Source: Chiridota heheva (lineage: Eukaryota > Echinodermata > Holothuroidea > Apodida > Chiridotidae). Taken from it: a stretch of 64,000 nucleotides of DNA. The DNA is taken from NCBI GenBank assembly GCA_020152595.1, contig JAIGNY010000132.1, positions 738,001 to 802,000 of the forward strand, in the 5' to 3' direction. Within the stretch, counting starts at the first letter, position 1. The number at the start of each line of letters is the position of its first letter. Made by a program: the position numbers and the translations under genes. The notes under the pieces were generated by a model. That model was given only the letters and a program-made list of their open reading frames with translations. It did no database searches and was not told the DNA's origin. Shown piece after piece: positions 36,001 to 47,520 of the stretch.

Positions 36001-36959
36001 GCAGAGCCTTGAAAAGATCTTTATTCTCTTAGGAATGTAGGCATAACTTTTTGCGTTGTGCATATTTAATGAGCTGAAAAGATACCATTTTAGAACTGCG
36101 ATATATTAACGACTAGAACACCTACAGAAACAATCTAACTTGTAAATTGCTAATAAAAGATTGATTTCTCAAAAAATTATAACAACTTTGTTAAGAACAG
36201 AAAGAAAAAGGGTGAATTTATGGGCAGAAAAACACATAACAAAAATGGGAAAATACAGGCTTACGTTTTGAAGCCTTTATACATTAAAATATTCCTGTAA
36301 CAGCACAAAAATCTCAGAAAAGATCAAAAGATATGATTGCTGCACAAATTTATTACTTTCCTGTATTATTATTTGTCGGCTGATTTAGGAACACGGCAAA
36401 TTCAAGGCAATTTGAAATAGTCGCTTGTCAGAAATAGCACTCCACTTCTCGGAGCCTATTCTGCACTCTCATTGGCTGTTGATGTTGTCATTCATTACAT
36501 CATATTACAATTTGCGGATGCCATAATATGGAAATTTGTATTCACCGTTTCCTTTTTTGTTCTGTTATACATGAAAAAATAATTGCAACAGCACGAAAAG
36601 ATAAAAAAGTTCCATTACTTACTTACATTAATATTTATTTATTGAGTCAGGAATAGCAAATTCAAGACAATTTTGTATGTTCGCTTGTCAGAGACATGCA
36701 CGGTTATGCATACGAAGAAAATGATCATCCCAAATTTCTAAGTTTAATTGAGTCCATTGCTACAGATGATATTCAGCACAGTGGTGGTGCCAAAATTTTG
36801 GTCATGAGGGGCCAATAGAGGTGAAAGTTTGTCTTGGGGGGAGAGCGAGCAAAAGCCTATAAATTGGACAAAATGTCACTTTACAAATTTTTCTGAGGGA
36901 AAAGTGGTAAGGGAAGCGATCTCGTGTGGGAAATCCCCCTTCCCATAGTGCCGCCACTG
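36001..36959. repeat. Non-coding stretch with diverged ~285-bp tandem duplication
   Basis: GTAACAGCACAAAAAT...GGCAAATTCAAGGCAATTTG...CGCTTGTCAGAAA at 36296-36450 is echoed at 36585-36700 (GCAACAGCACGAAAAG...GCAAATTCAAGACAATTTT...CGCTTGTCAGAGA). A related GTCAGGAACACGGCAAAT block is at 48748. Gene absent. Confidence 0.55.
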
Positions 36960-37375
36960 ATGTGTGTGTGTGTGTGACGCTGAGCTCGTAAACACGATAT
37001 CTCAAGAACGAACGGCACAGTGGATTCATATCATATGTGGTACACAGATAGCCTAAGGTCCATAGATGTGCCCTATTGTTTTTGGCATTGATGTAATGCA
37101 TATTAATAAGTAGGCGGAGTTTAATGTAAAAATCTTAAAATGCTCATATTTTAACAACCGCATATCTCTGTTTTGTTTCATATTTGGTACAGTTATGATG
37201 TTAGCTTGTGTGTACATGGTATAAAAACGTTGAATTTCATTCATATGCATAGTGGGCAGGGCTTGATTTATGATTTTGGTGAAAAAAGCTTGTAAACACA
37301 ATATCTTAAGAACAGTACAGTGGAATTATATCATATGTACAGTGCATGTGCGAGCAGTTTGACAATTGCGCCCAT

Positions 37376-37480
37376 AATTTAATGCCAGTAAAGCGCCGGT
37401 AAGCCGCCGGTAAGCCGCCGGTAAAGGGCTGGTAAAGCGCCGGTGGAGCAATGGTAAAACACAGGTAAAGCGCCAAAGAA
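37376..37480 (+). repeat. GCCGCCGGTAA subterminal short repeats
   Basis: Six or more imperfect units of AAGCGCCGGTA / AAGCCGCCGGTA in a 105-bp GC-rich island. A related stretch (TGTAAAGCCGCCGGTAAAGC) lies at 41313-41336 near the other end of the 4-kb element, in the same orientation. Confidence 0.7.
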
Positions 37481-37788
37481 AAAAAAAAAAGAACGATAAA
37501 ATAAAAAAAACCCATTCTTGAAGCCAAAAATGGGATATTAATTTTCATGCAACTTACGATTTAATTTTAAATACAAAGATACCATCGCGAGTGTTATTTT
37601 CCAATCACAACTCTCATTTCTTTCAGCGAGGAGAGTTCTCGGTCTACTGTGTGTAATATTTAACGTCTGCACACGTACCGAACCTGCAAATTTCACTCAA
37701 TGTCTTTAGTTGAGATAATACTTTTAAACTAATGCAAATTGCCATTTTAAGCAAAGTTAAGTATTTCATTTCCTGTGTCTTTTCAAAG

Positions 37789-37820
37789 CAGGGACCTGCT
37801 ATTTATATAGCAGGTCCCTG
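37789..37820. mobile_element. 32-bp palindromic mobile hairpin, copy 1
   Basis: Perfect 14-bp arms (CAGGGACCTGCTAT and its complement) around a TTAT loop. Flanked by TTCAAAG (37782-37788) and TTTAAAG (37821-37827), a 7-bp direct repeat with one mismatch. Identical arms occur at 38783-38814. Confidence 0.8.
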
Positions 37821-38496
37821 TTTAAAGGACACAGTTCAGCCTACAATAAATTGATAGCCACAATGCAGTGTACTAGGAGATTTACGATCATTACTTATTT
37901 TCAATAAGTTCAACAAAATATTACAACTTGAAAAGTAAGGAATTACCGTGGCCTGAACGCAACTTGCGTCTGCACTATCGTGGCGGGCATGGCTATTTAT
38001 TATAAATCATAAAATGAAAATTTAATAAATTAATATAAACTAAAACTTAAAGGATAAGCCAAATAAAAAGGATCGGTGAAATGAAAAATAAACAAGTTTA
38101 ACTTACTGAGATTTCCATGTTTTATTCCAAAATATATAGTATTCCAAATAGCCGGGTAATATTTTAACTCGTGAAATATTTTTAACAAAATATTAAAATC
38201 GTCAAATACTTTTTAATATGTAGTTCCATATGTATATCACAAAAGAAAATAATAGAAAAAATAATAGAATGAGAACAAATAAAATTCTGAACTAAGCACT
38301 CTTCGCTCGGTGTTTGTAACTTCCAATGTTGAAAAGACCGCATCAAAATCATATGTCCGAAAGTAGCAATGTAAGTAAACAGAAACATGCATGTTGCTCC
38401 CACTATTTGATAAGCCCAGGTGCAGAGAAATTATTTCTTTATGAATTAGATCATGCGAAATGTCTTTCCTTCCAACAGAAATATTATAATTCTCAC

Positions 38497-39048
38497 CCGA
38501 AACTTACAAACATTTAACCCCAATAACATTAACCTCTCTGAAACACATACCGCAAAAATATGGCAAACCTAAAAAGAATCATAAATAATGCCTTTGCCCT
38601 ATTCCCAGCACCTTTGACAGATTTGTTTACAAATTGACGCCAGCTGCATCTGGACTTTGAGCTAGCACGGTCCAATTAATTAAGGTTGATACTTTAAAGG
38701 GAATTACTTACAAAGGTATATGCCATCTCCCGTTTTTCATGTTGTCCGAAACTTACCAACATTAAACTCCAATAACATTAATCAGGGACCTGCTATTTAG
38801 ATAGCAGGTCCCTGCATTAATCTTTCTGAAACACATTCTGCAGAGACACATACCGCAAAAACACGGCAAACTTTAAAAATCATAAATAATGCCTCTGCCC
38901 CATTCCTGGCACCGTTGACAGATTTCTTTACAAATTGACGCCAGCTGCGTCTGGACTTTGGCCTAGCGTGGTCCATTTAATGAAGATTGGCATATTTAAA
39001 GGGAAATACTTACAAAGGTATATGCCCCCTCCCGTTTCTTATGTTGTC
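38497..39048 (+). repeat. Tandem duplication (~250 bp), second copy carrying a hairpin insertion
   Basis: Copy 1 spans 38497-38745 and copy 2 spans 38746-39048. Shared landmarks are CGAAACTTAC, CCAATAACATTAA, TTTACAAATTGACGCCAGCT and TTACAAAGGTATATGCC. Copy 1 reads ACATTAACCTCTCTGAAAC without interruption, while copy 2 has the 32-bp palindrome plus target duplication at that spot. Confidence 0.88.
38783..38814. mobile_element. 32-bp palindromic mobile hairpin, copy 2
   Basis: Same 14-bp arms as copy 1 around a TTAG loop. Flanked by a perfect 7-bp repeat CATTAAT (38776-38782 and 38815-38821). The sister copy of the surrounding tandem duplication lacks the palindrome and has one CATTAA, so it is a true empty site. 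Confidence 0.88.
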
Positions 39049-39194
39049 TTTCAAATATTTGAAGTCTAAAGACATAAACTTGAGTTTAGTGGTTATGGGT
39101 AAGGGACGTGGATCACAGCAGTTAACAGCGATTTGGAGGGGACTCCAGAGTTATTCCTTCTTCTACATGTTTAATTTATTATTATCAAGCTATC

Positions 39195-39720
39195 AAATTT
39201 AGGGTGGGTGTATTCTTCTTTATGAAAACATAATTTGGTAGATTATCTCCTCCTCTCTCCAATTTTCTTCAATTTCTCTACAAAAATTTAAGTATTATGA
39301 CAGCAAGAAGGGAAGGCGAAGGCGGCAGGGGAGTGGATCTTTGTTATGATCTACCAGCTCGTTTGCAAGTTGAAGTGACAAACTGGGATTGTTAAAGTAT
39401 TGAATTTGGGGTGGGGGCATTTTTTTCTTCTTATGAAAACATAATTTTGTAGATCGTATGGTCCCCTCCCCCATTTTCTTAAATTTCTCCACAAAAAATG
39501 GAAGTATTACGAATAGGAAGAAGGGGTGGGTTGGGGCGGCAGTGCCACGGTTCTTTGTTAAGATCTCCCTGTCTGCGGGTTTAAAATGGCAAATTTGATT
39601 GCCAAACATCGAATTTAAGGTGGGGGAATTCTTTTTACAGTGAAAACATACATGGTATATGATATTGTCCCTTCCCCCTCCCCATTTTCATGATTTGTTT
39701 CCTCGAATGAAAATAAGGCG
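39195..39720 (+). repeat. Diverged ~210-bp tandem repeat (2.5 copies)
   Basis: Blocks GAATTTGGGGTGGGGGCAT, TATGAAAACATAATTTTGTAGAT, CCCCATTTTCTTAAATTTCT and AAGTATTACGA recur at about 39198, 39400 and 39608. They lie inside the 4-kb TA-flanked element and have no coding features. Confidence 0.72.
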
Positions 39721-41312
39721 ATGCTTCCATCATCCCTCTCCCATGCTCAGTAAATTTCCTCATATTTCTCACTTCAGAAAATGCTAGATGTCCACGCCTT
39801 CTCCCGGTTTTGGTATTGTCTTTTGATTTTTTTTTTTTTTACACGAAAGTGCCATGCATGCAATTAAATATGTCTTTCAACAACTTAGCGCTGCATGGCT
39901 GAGGAGTTCGAAAACCTGTCGCCAGGTTATAAAACACCCAGAAGTAACATGAAGGGGGACGCGGGCGACATATCATTGAAGGAGATATTTTGTTGTTTTT
40001 CTGACACAGTTCTAATGATTTTGCATTAAAAAGTAGAATTTATACTGATGTAATGTCCCGTGTGATATGTGGTAATAAATTTGCTAGACATTAGCTTGAT
40101 GGCCATTAACTGGGGCAAGAGCTTCCTGCTCGGAAGAAATGTACCACTGGTTCAAAACCAGGAAATACCATTTGTTTGCAGTTTTACAGCTTTTATATAT
40201 TTTTTTTATTTTTAAAATTTTCTATGATGGAGAAGTTTCAACAAAATTTTCTTTATTTTTGGAAACTTGTTTTGTTAAAGTTTTAAACATTTGTTTTGGA
40301 CCAGGACTTAATATTCGGAATATAAATATCTGAGATCCGAGTATGTTGATGTTGTTAATTTCGTTGTGTATTCTCCCATACTTTTTCAAGTGCGATTTGT
40401 ACATATTTTCCCATAATTTTAAAGTCTTAACAATTTGCTGATTCTGCAATAAACATTGCGCAGCTTTTTCTGTCTCGTCTAAAGAATTAGGTCTTTTGAG
40501 GTTGGAAAACAGTTTTGCTAACCTTTTTTAAACTTGACACGCTTTCGAAATATTTCATGGATTATCGTGAGCAATCAAAAATTAATTGAGAAAATCACTC
40601 AATTTCGGGTTGTGTTATAATGAGCGTACGCTAAATTCCTTTTATAGAACACGAACTACAGCTGTATTGCACTTTTTTAAACTACCAAAGCTCAGTTATA
40701 AGGCAAAAAAGTTTGCTTAAAATTTGTTGGTTATACATGTATCTATTTCACCGAGATTAAATTTACATACACAAATGAAGGCTACAAAATGTTGGAATTA
40801 AAAGATACAGAAAAGGGAAAAAGTACAAGCAATATTGCACTAGCGACTAAAAATAATCTGCACATTAAAAAGGAAAACACTAAAGTGGAAGGAGAGTAGA
40901 AACTTTATTTCCATAGGAGATTGTTTTAATTTTGGATTGATTAAGCTCGTTTTATAATTCGAAATAATAATCAGTTATGACTTGTCATTATTAAATTCAT
41001 GCATGAATTTATTTATTTCAATGTGATGTTTAAATAATATTCTGATGTGAATATTTCGATGTGATGTTCACATACTATTGATGAAGGCCCTAATAATACT
41101 TCGATATGATGTTTCAAACTACCATTGGGTTTCAATATTCTTGAACGTTTTCATTAAATTCAGACCATTAATTGATTACTTAACTAAATGTACACGGCAA
41201 TATTTTTGTTATAACGACACTGGCTACTCGTTGTTTCATTTAAATTGTTTTCCATTGCGATGCCTTGTGAAACTGAACAAAATATCTCCAATTTTGTCAT
41301 TATCAAACTCGC
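39721..41312. other. Interior of the 4-kb element, unassigned
   Basis: AT-rich sequence with no recognisable transposase. Small GATGTGATGTT-like echoes occur at 41020-41110. Confidence 0.5.
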
Positions 41313-41951
41313 CTGTAAAGCCGCCGGTAAAGCGCTGAAAAAACTTGTTGGTGTCAAGCTGCTTGCATCGGTACTGTAGTACACAGATAGCCCATGGTCC
41401 CTAGATGTGCCCTATTGTTTTTCGTGGTGATGTCATGCATATTAATCAATAGGCAGGACTTAATCTAAAAATCTTGAAATGTTCATATTTTAAGAACCGC
41501 ATATCTGTTTTGTTTCATATTTGGTACAGTTTTGATGTTAGCTAGTGTGTACATGTTCATGGTATAAAAACTGAATTTCATTAATATGCATAGTGGGTGG
41601 AACTTAATATGATTTTACTGAAAATAGCTTGTAAACACAATATCTCAAGAACAATAAACTGGATTCATATCACATTTGGTAAACAGATAGCGCATGGTCT
41701 GTAGATGTGTTCTATGATTTTTGGTGGTGATGTCATGCATATTAATGGGTAGGCGGGGCTCAATGTAAAAAAAATTGAAATGCTCATATTTTCAACAACC
41801 GCCTATCTGTTTTGTTTCATTTAGATATATTCATGATGCTAGCTAGTGTGTACATGTTTATGGTATAATAACGTTAAAATTCATCAATATGCTTAGTGGG
41901 CGGGGCTTTATATGATTTTGCTGAAAAGAGTTTGTTAACACTATCTCAAGA

Positions 41952-43647
41952 TCGACGTTGCACGGTATGCCGGTACTAAAAAAAGTACCGGTACTTTATG
42001 ATGCTGGTTCGGTACGATACTACTAAATGAAAAATACTGAAGTACCGCCGAGTACCGTCAGTATCGGTACTTGCAAGAATAAGTTATAAAACATAATTAA
42101 ATCACTTCAAAATCAGAATAAAATATTATTTTGTAGAAATATGTATGTATTTAAACATGGTACATCACCTAAAATGTTTATAAATACATAACATTTATGG
42201 GAAGACATGATTGCAAAACTTGCAAAGTTCGTAAATATTCCCGTTATTCCTTGAACTTTCAATAACAGCTGGCCTAGTTAAGGTGCACTACCAGTTTCGC
42301 GAATATGCAATATACATGTAGTACAGTAAAGTTAGTACAGAGCGGGAAAGTATCAATTATAACTTTTGTCGAACTTTCTAGGCCCAACTGTCATGAAATA
42401 TGCCTGTATTTTTAGTACTATCGTAACAAGAAAATTTCATAAGAGTATATTTAAATTCTTTTTAAAAGACATGTATGCATTCACTTTCGTCTGAAAATTG
42501 CATCAGTCAATTAATAAATGTTGCAAATTCACAACTGTGTTGAACATTTTGAGTGTAAATTTTTCCTTTCGACACGAAAGGGCAGGTTAAAAGAAAGAAA
42601 ATAATCCTCTTCCCCATCATGTCACATTTACCTCTAATTATAATAATCTGCAAGTCACATAATGAAAATTCTCCTCACAATCAGCAACTATTTATTTCCA
42701 AACAAAACTTGAACAAAGAACTGTAATATGTCAAGATCGGAAAAGGAGCCAAATTAGTTTGAAAAAAAAAGAAGCCAAATTAAGCTACAGTATCAAAGCC
42801 AAACTGTAATCAACTTGAATTTTAATATACCAACTAATATACCAATCCTGGCTCATAATAGGTCAGTATTGCGCACTGTTACAGAATGATAAAAGGTGCT
42901 CCGGACGCCATTTTGAAGCTCTTTTAAACTTTTATTTAGGCCCTTTGATGGCTTAAAATTTCAAATCTGGGAGTTGCTTTGCCATTTGGATGTGGAATTT
43001 CAGTAATCAATCCAATTTGTAGATGGTTTTAACCTCATTTAAGGTGAGTTATCAAAAAATTTCATGGACTTCGCCGTAACTCATGGAGTATACAAGCTGC
43101 AAACCATGTGCACAGTACAGTTAGTGTTGATTTGTGTACAAAACAGTCCCAAGTCAGTTGTGAACAGAATCACAAGAGGTTTTCGGCCCATTGGGATTTC
43201 AATATATATATATGTGTATTGTAATTAATATTAGAAGCCGTAAAAGGCATGACCAGACAAAAAAAATTGAAAAATGACGTTAAGAAATCAATCAGTATTT
43301 TTATTTTCAGTTTAGCTGTAACTTCTCTGAAAGGTTTGCAAGAGTAGGCCTACACTGCGTTGTTCTTGCTCGTTTAGAAAATACTGAGGGTTAAAAATAG
43401 AAAACTTTATTTTTAGTTTGATCTTATTAACTTAGAGATCAGGTGTATATTTATGTTTTAATGTTTAAAATGGTAGCCCCTTTGTAATGTGGGAATTTCT
43501 TTTAGTGTACAATTCCATGGTACTGTAAGTTATTTCATAATTACCACATTTGGGTAGTCAACCTGTAAAAATACTGACTTCGGTATTACCAGTACCATTT
43601 GCGTCCATACTAACGGTGCTCAATTTCACCAGTACCGTGCAACGTTA
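41952..43647. mobile_element. hAT-type element nested in the ~300-bp-unit repeat (hAT-3)
   Basis: The left end contains ACGTTGCACGGTATGCCGG and the complement of the right end begins TAACGTTGCACGGTACTGG, so 13-15 terminal bases pair. CTCAAGA flanks both sides (41945-41951 and 43648-43654), consistent with an ~8-bp hAT target duplication with a decayed end base. The insertion splits the conserved ATCTCAAGAA block of the host repeat. The GTACCGGTACTT / GGTTCGGTACGATAC subterminal pattern is typical of a widespread hAT MITE type. At 1696 bp it has no transposase ORF. Confidence 0.83.
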
Positions 43648-44325
43648 CTCAAGAATAATAGCCTGCATTCATGTCATATTTGGTACACAGATAGCCCATG
43701 GTCTGTAGATGTGCCCTATTGTTTTTGGTGGTGATATCTTGCATATCAATAAGTAGGCGGGGCTTAATGTGGAAATGCTTATATTTTAATAGTCACATGT
43801 CTGTTTTGTATCATATTTGATATGATTATGATGTTAGATTTTGTGTACATGTTCATGATTTTAAAATGTTGAATTTCATTATTATGCATAGTGGGCAGGG
43901 CTTAAAATGATTTGGTGGAAAAGAGTTTGTAATCTTGATATCTAAAGAATGATAAACTGGATTCAAGTCATATTTAGTACACATATAGCCCATGGTCTGT
44001 GGATGTACCTGATTGGTTTGCATACCATGCATAAATTGAATACGCCAGGCATAATGTAAATTTTTTCAAATATGATACATGAGTAACCGTATGTCTGTTT
44101 TGCATCATACTTGCTATAATAATGTTGTTGATTGTTGTGCACATGCTAGTGTTGTCAATAGGTATGTCTATTTTGTTGATCTGCATGTTGGTCATGGCCT
44201 CTCAATAAATATGGAACTAATATTTCATGATATGCAATGACATTACAATTAATACAAAAGTTGCAAATCAATCAGCATGTGAAAAAATGCCTCAGAACCA
44301 CAAAACCTTTTGGTTCTAGTTTAAG

Positions 44326-44985
44326 TTGAATATATAACTGGCAAATTATTGTCCCAGGCAGCAAGGCAAAATGCTGAAGCTTCCTCATTAATGATACATT
44401 GATCAGTTCTTACCTGACCTTACACCTGGAAGAACCGTTCTGCATTCTTTTTTCCATGCTTTTCGGCATGCATGTCCAAGTTTATGTCCATTATAGTATA
44501 ACAAAATCATAAGTCATTTCATTTGCATCCATTTGTATTACTGGAACAGCTTCTGCAAAGTACAGAGTCAACCTTTAGTCTGTTGTCACACATTTGTTTC
44601 CTTGTGTGACATTCCTTTAACAAGTCTTTAATTATTGACATTTCTTTTACACTGGGGAACTTAAGTACTTGTAAATTCCCTACTTTCAGGCAAATGTATT
44701 CAGAAAAGGGGCAGCACCAGGAAGTTGATTCAGAAGTGAGAAGGGCAGCCTGATTGTCTCATGGGATGGGGGTGGGGAAAGGGACTATTGACCGAACAGA
44801 ATATGTCGCCTATACCAACATGTCTGGAATAAAGTGGGGGAGGAGTTCCCACCTTTGGTGCAGCAGGCTGAAATACTAGAAATGAAGGGGAAATGGGAGG
44901 GTGGGGTTGAAAAGGGTAGCATTAACTTTTTCTAATGTGCTTAAAAAGTATAAGAATATATCAAGAATGGTCTACATATGAGGAA
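44326..44985. other. Unannotated spacer
   Basis: No supported exon. A weak exon-like segment at 44690-44735 was considered and rejected. G-rich sequence occurs at 44760-44910. Confidence 0.5.
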
Positions 44986-47520
44986 ACCTGAGATATCCCT
45001 ACCAAAGCAGCAACATCCAATTAAACTTGAGATATCCCTACCAAAGCAGCAACATCGAATTAAACCTGAGATATCCCTACCAAAGCAGCAACATCGAATT
45101 AAACCTGAGATATCCCTACCAAAGTAGCAACATCCAATTAAACCTGAGATATCCCTACCAAAGCAGCAATATCCAATTAAACCTGAGATATCCCTACCAA
45201 AGCAGCAACATCGAATTAAACCTGAGATATCCCTACCAAAGCAGCAACATCTAGTTAAACCTGAGATATCCCTACCAAAGCAGCAACATCCAATTAAACC
45301 TGAGATATCCCTACCAAAGCAGCAATATCCAATTAAACCTGAGATATCCCTACCAAAGCAGCAACATCGAATTAAACCTGAGATATCCCTACCAAAGCAG
45401 CAACATCCAATTAAACCTGAGATATCCCTACCAAAGCAGCAACATCGAATTAAACCTGAGATATCCCTACCAAAGCAGCAACATCCAATTAAACCTGAGA
45501 TATCCCTACCAAAGCAGCAACATCCAATTAAACCTGAGATATCCCTACCAAAGCAGCAACATCTAGTTAAACCTGAGATATCCCTACCAAAGTAGCAATA
45601 TCCAATTAAACTTGAGATATCCCTACCAAAGCAGCAACATCGAATTAAACCTGAGATATCCCTACCAAAGCAGCAACATCGAATTAAACCTGAGATATCC
45701 CTACCAAAGCAGCAACATCTAGTTAAACCTGAGATATCCCTACCAAAGCAGCAACATCGAATTAAACCTGAGATATCCCTACCAAAGCAGCAACATCCAA
45801 TTAAACCTGAGATATCCCTACCAAAGCAGTAACATCTAGTTAAACCTGAGATATCCCTACCAAAGCAGCAACATCCAATTAAACCTGAGATATCCCTACC
45901 AAAGTAGCAACATTGAATTAAACCTGAGATATCCCTACCAAAGCAGCAACATCTAGTTAAACCTGAGATATCCCTACCAAAGCAGCAACATCCAATTAAA
46001 CCTGAGATATCCCTACCAAAGCAGCAACATTCAATTAAACCTGAGATATCCCTACCAAAGCAGCAACATCCAATTAAACCTGAGATATCCCTACCAAAGT
46101 AGCAACATCCAATTAAACCTGAGATATCCCTACCAAAGCAGCAACATCGAATTAAACCTGAGATATCCCTACCAAAGCAGCAACATCCAATTAAACCTGA
46201 GATATCCCTACCAAAGCAGCAACATCTAGTTAAACCTGAGATATCCCTACCAAAGCAGCAACATCCAATTAAACCTGAGATATCCCTACCAAAGCAGCAA
46301 CATCGAATTAAACCTGAGATATCCCTACCAAAGCAGCAACATCTAGTTAAACCTGAGATATTCCTATCAAAGTAGCAACATCCAATTAAACCTGAGATAT
46401 CCCTACCAAAGTAGCAACATTGAATTAAACCTGAGATATCCCTACCAAAGCAGCAACATCGAATTAAACCTGAGATATCCCTACCAAAGCAGCAATATCC
46501 AATTAAACCTGAGATATCCCTATTAAAGCAGCAACATTGAATTAAACCTGAGATATCCCTACCAAAGCAGCAATATCCAATTAAACCTGAGATATCCCTA
46601 CCAAAGCAGCAACATCCAATTAAACCTGAGATATCCCTACCAAAGCAGCAACATCCAATTAAACCTGAGATATCCCTACCAAAGCAGCAACATCCAATTA
46701 AACCTGAGATATCCCTACCAAAGCAGCAACATCCAATTAAACCTGAGATATCCCTACCAAAGCAGCAACATCCAATTAAACCTGAGATATCCCTACCAAA
46801 GCAGCAATATCCAATTAAACCTGAGATATCCCTACCAAAGCAGCAACATTCAATTAAACCTGAGATATCCCTACCAAAGCAGCAACATTCAATTAAACCT
46901 GAGATATCCCTACCAAAGCAGCAACATCTAGTTAAACCTGAGATATCCCTACCAAAGCAGCAACATCCAATTAAACCTGAGATATCCCTACCAAAGCAGC
47001 AATATCCAATTAAACCTGAGATATCCCTACCAAAGCAGCAACATCTAGTTAAACCTGAGATATCCCTACCAAAGCAGCAACATCCAATTAAACCTGAGAT
47101 ATCCCTACCAAAGCAGCAACATCCAATTAAACCTGAGATATCCCTACCAAAGCAGCAACATCGAATTAAACCTGAGATATCCCTACCAAAGCAGCAACAT
47201 CCAATTAAACCTGAGATATCCCTACCAAAGCAGCAACATCTAGTTAAACCTGAGATATCCCTACCAAAGTAGCAACATTGAATTAAACCTGAGATATCCC
47301 TACCAAAGCAGCAACATCCAATTAAACCTGAGATATCCCTACCAAAGCAGCAACATCGAATTAAACCTGAGATATCCCTACCAAAGCAGCAACATCGAAT
47401 TAAACCTGAGATATCCCTACCAAAGCAGCAACATCTAGTTAAACCTGAGATATCCCTACCAAAGTAGCAACATTCAATTCAACCTGAGATATCCCTACCA
47501 AAGTAGCAACATCCAATTCC
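44986..47520 (+). repeat. 39-bp minisatellite, ~65 copies (array H)
   Basis: The largest and most homogeneous array: CCTGAGATATCCCTACCAAA + GCAGCAACATCCAATTAAA. Nearly all variation sits in the CATCCAATT segment, which alternates among CATCCAATT, CATCGAATT, CATCTAGTT, TATCCAATT, CATTCAATT and CATTGAATT, plus CAGCAAC/TAGCAAC. Regular recurrence of these variants implies higher-order duplication. Frames are mostly closed by TAA/TGA, so it has no protein series like arrays B or C. Recent homogenisation is inferred. Confidence 0.97.

Larger units (their letters stand above)
37340..41375. mobile_element. 4-kb TIR element at a TA target (Tc1/mariner-like ends)
   Basis: The left end CAGTGCATGTGCGAGCAG and the complement of the right end CAGTACCGATGCAAGCAG match at 19 of the first 25 bases, through TTTGACA/CTTGACA. 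TA lies at both sides (37338-37339 and 41376-41377). Removing the element restores the repeat block CATATGTAGTACACAG, whose consensus elsewhere is CATATGTGGTACACAG. TA duplication with CAGT-starting ends is typical of Tc1/mariner. No transposase is visible, and 4036 bp is long for a MITE, so it may have captured unrelated DNA. Subterminal GCCGCCGGTAA repeats occur near both ends. Confidence 0.75.
36960..44325 (+). repeat. Dispersed ~300-bp-unit repeat, copy 3 (split by two insertions)
   Basis: Blocks lie at 36960-37337, 41378-41944 and 43655-44325, joined across two transposon insertions. The anchor ATCTCAAGAA (or variants) lies at 37001, 37303, 41641, 41943 and 43941. Removing the insertions restores a ~1.6-kb array of about five units ending in the CCTTTTGGTTCTAG terminal block. 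The order and spacing match copy 2 at 11200-12345. Confidence 0.83.

Noticed and set aside
44690-44735. Possible 46-bp exon (acceptor CTACTTTCAG, donor GAA|GTGAGA)
   Set aside because: Its length is not a multiple of three and would break the phase match between the 35010 and 52387 exons; the peptide is short and unremarkable.
44986-47520. CRISPR-like alternation of constant and variable segments
   Set aside because: The variable segment has only a handful of recurring forms of 9 bases, there are no spacers of 25-40 bp, and the context is eukaryotic.
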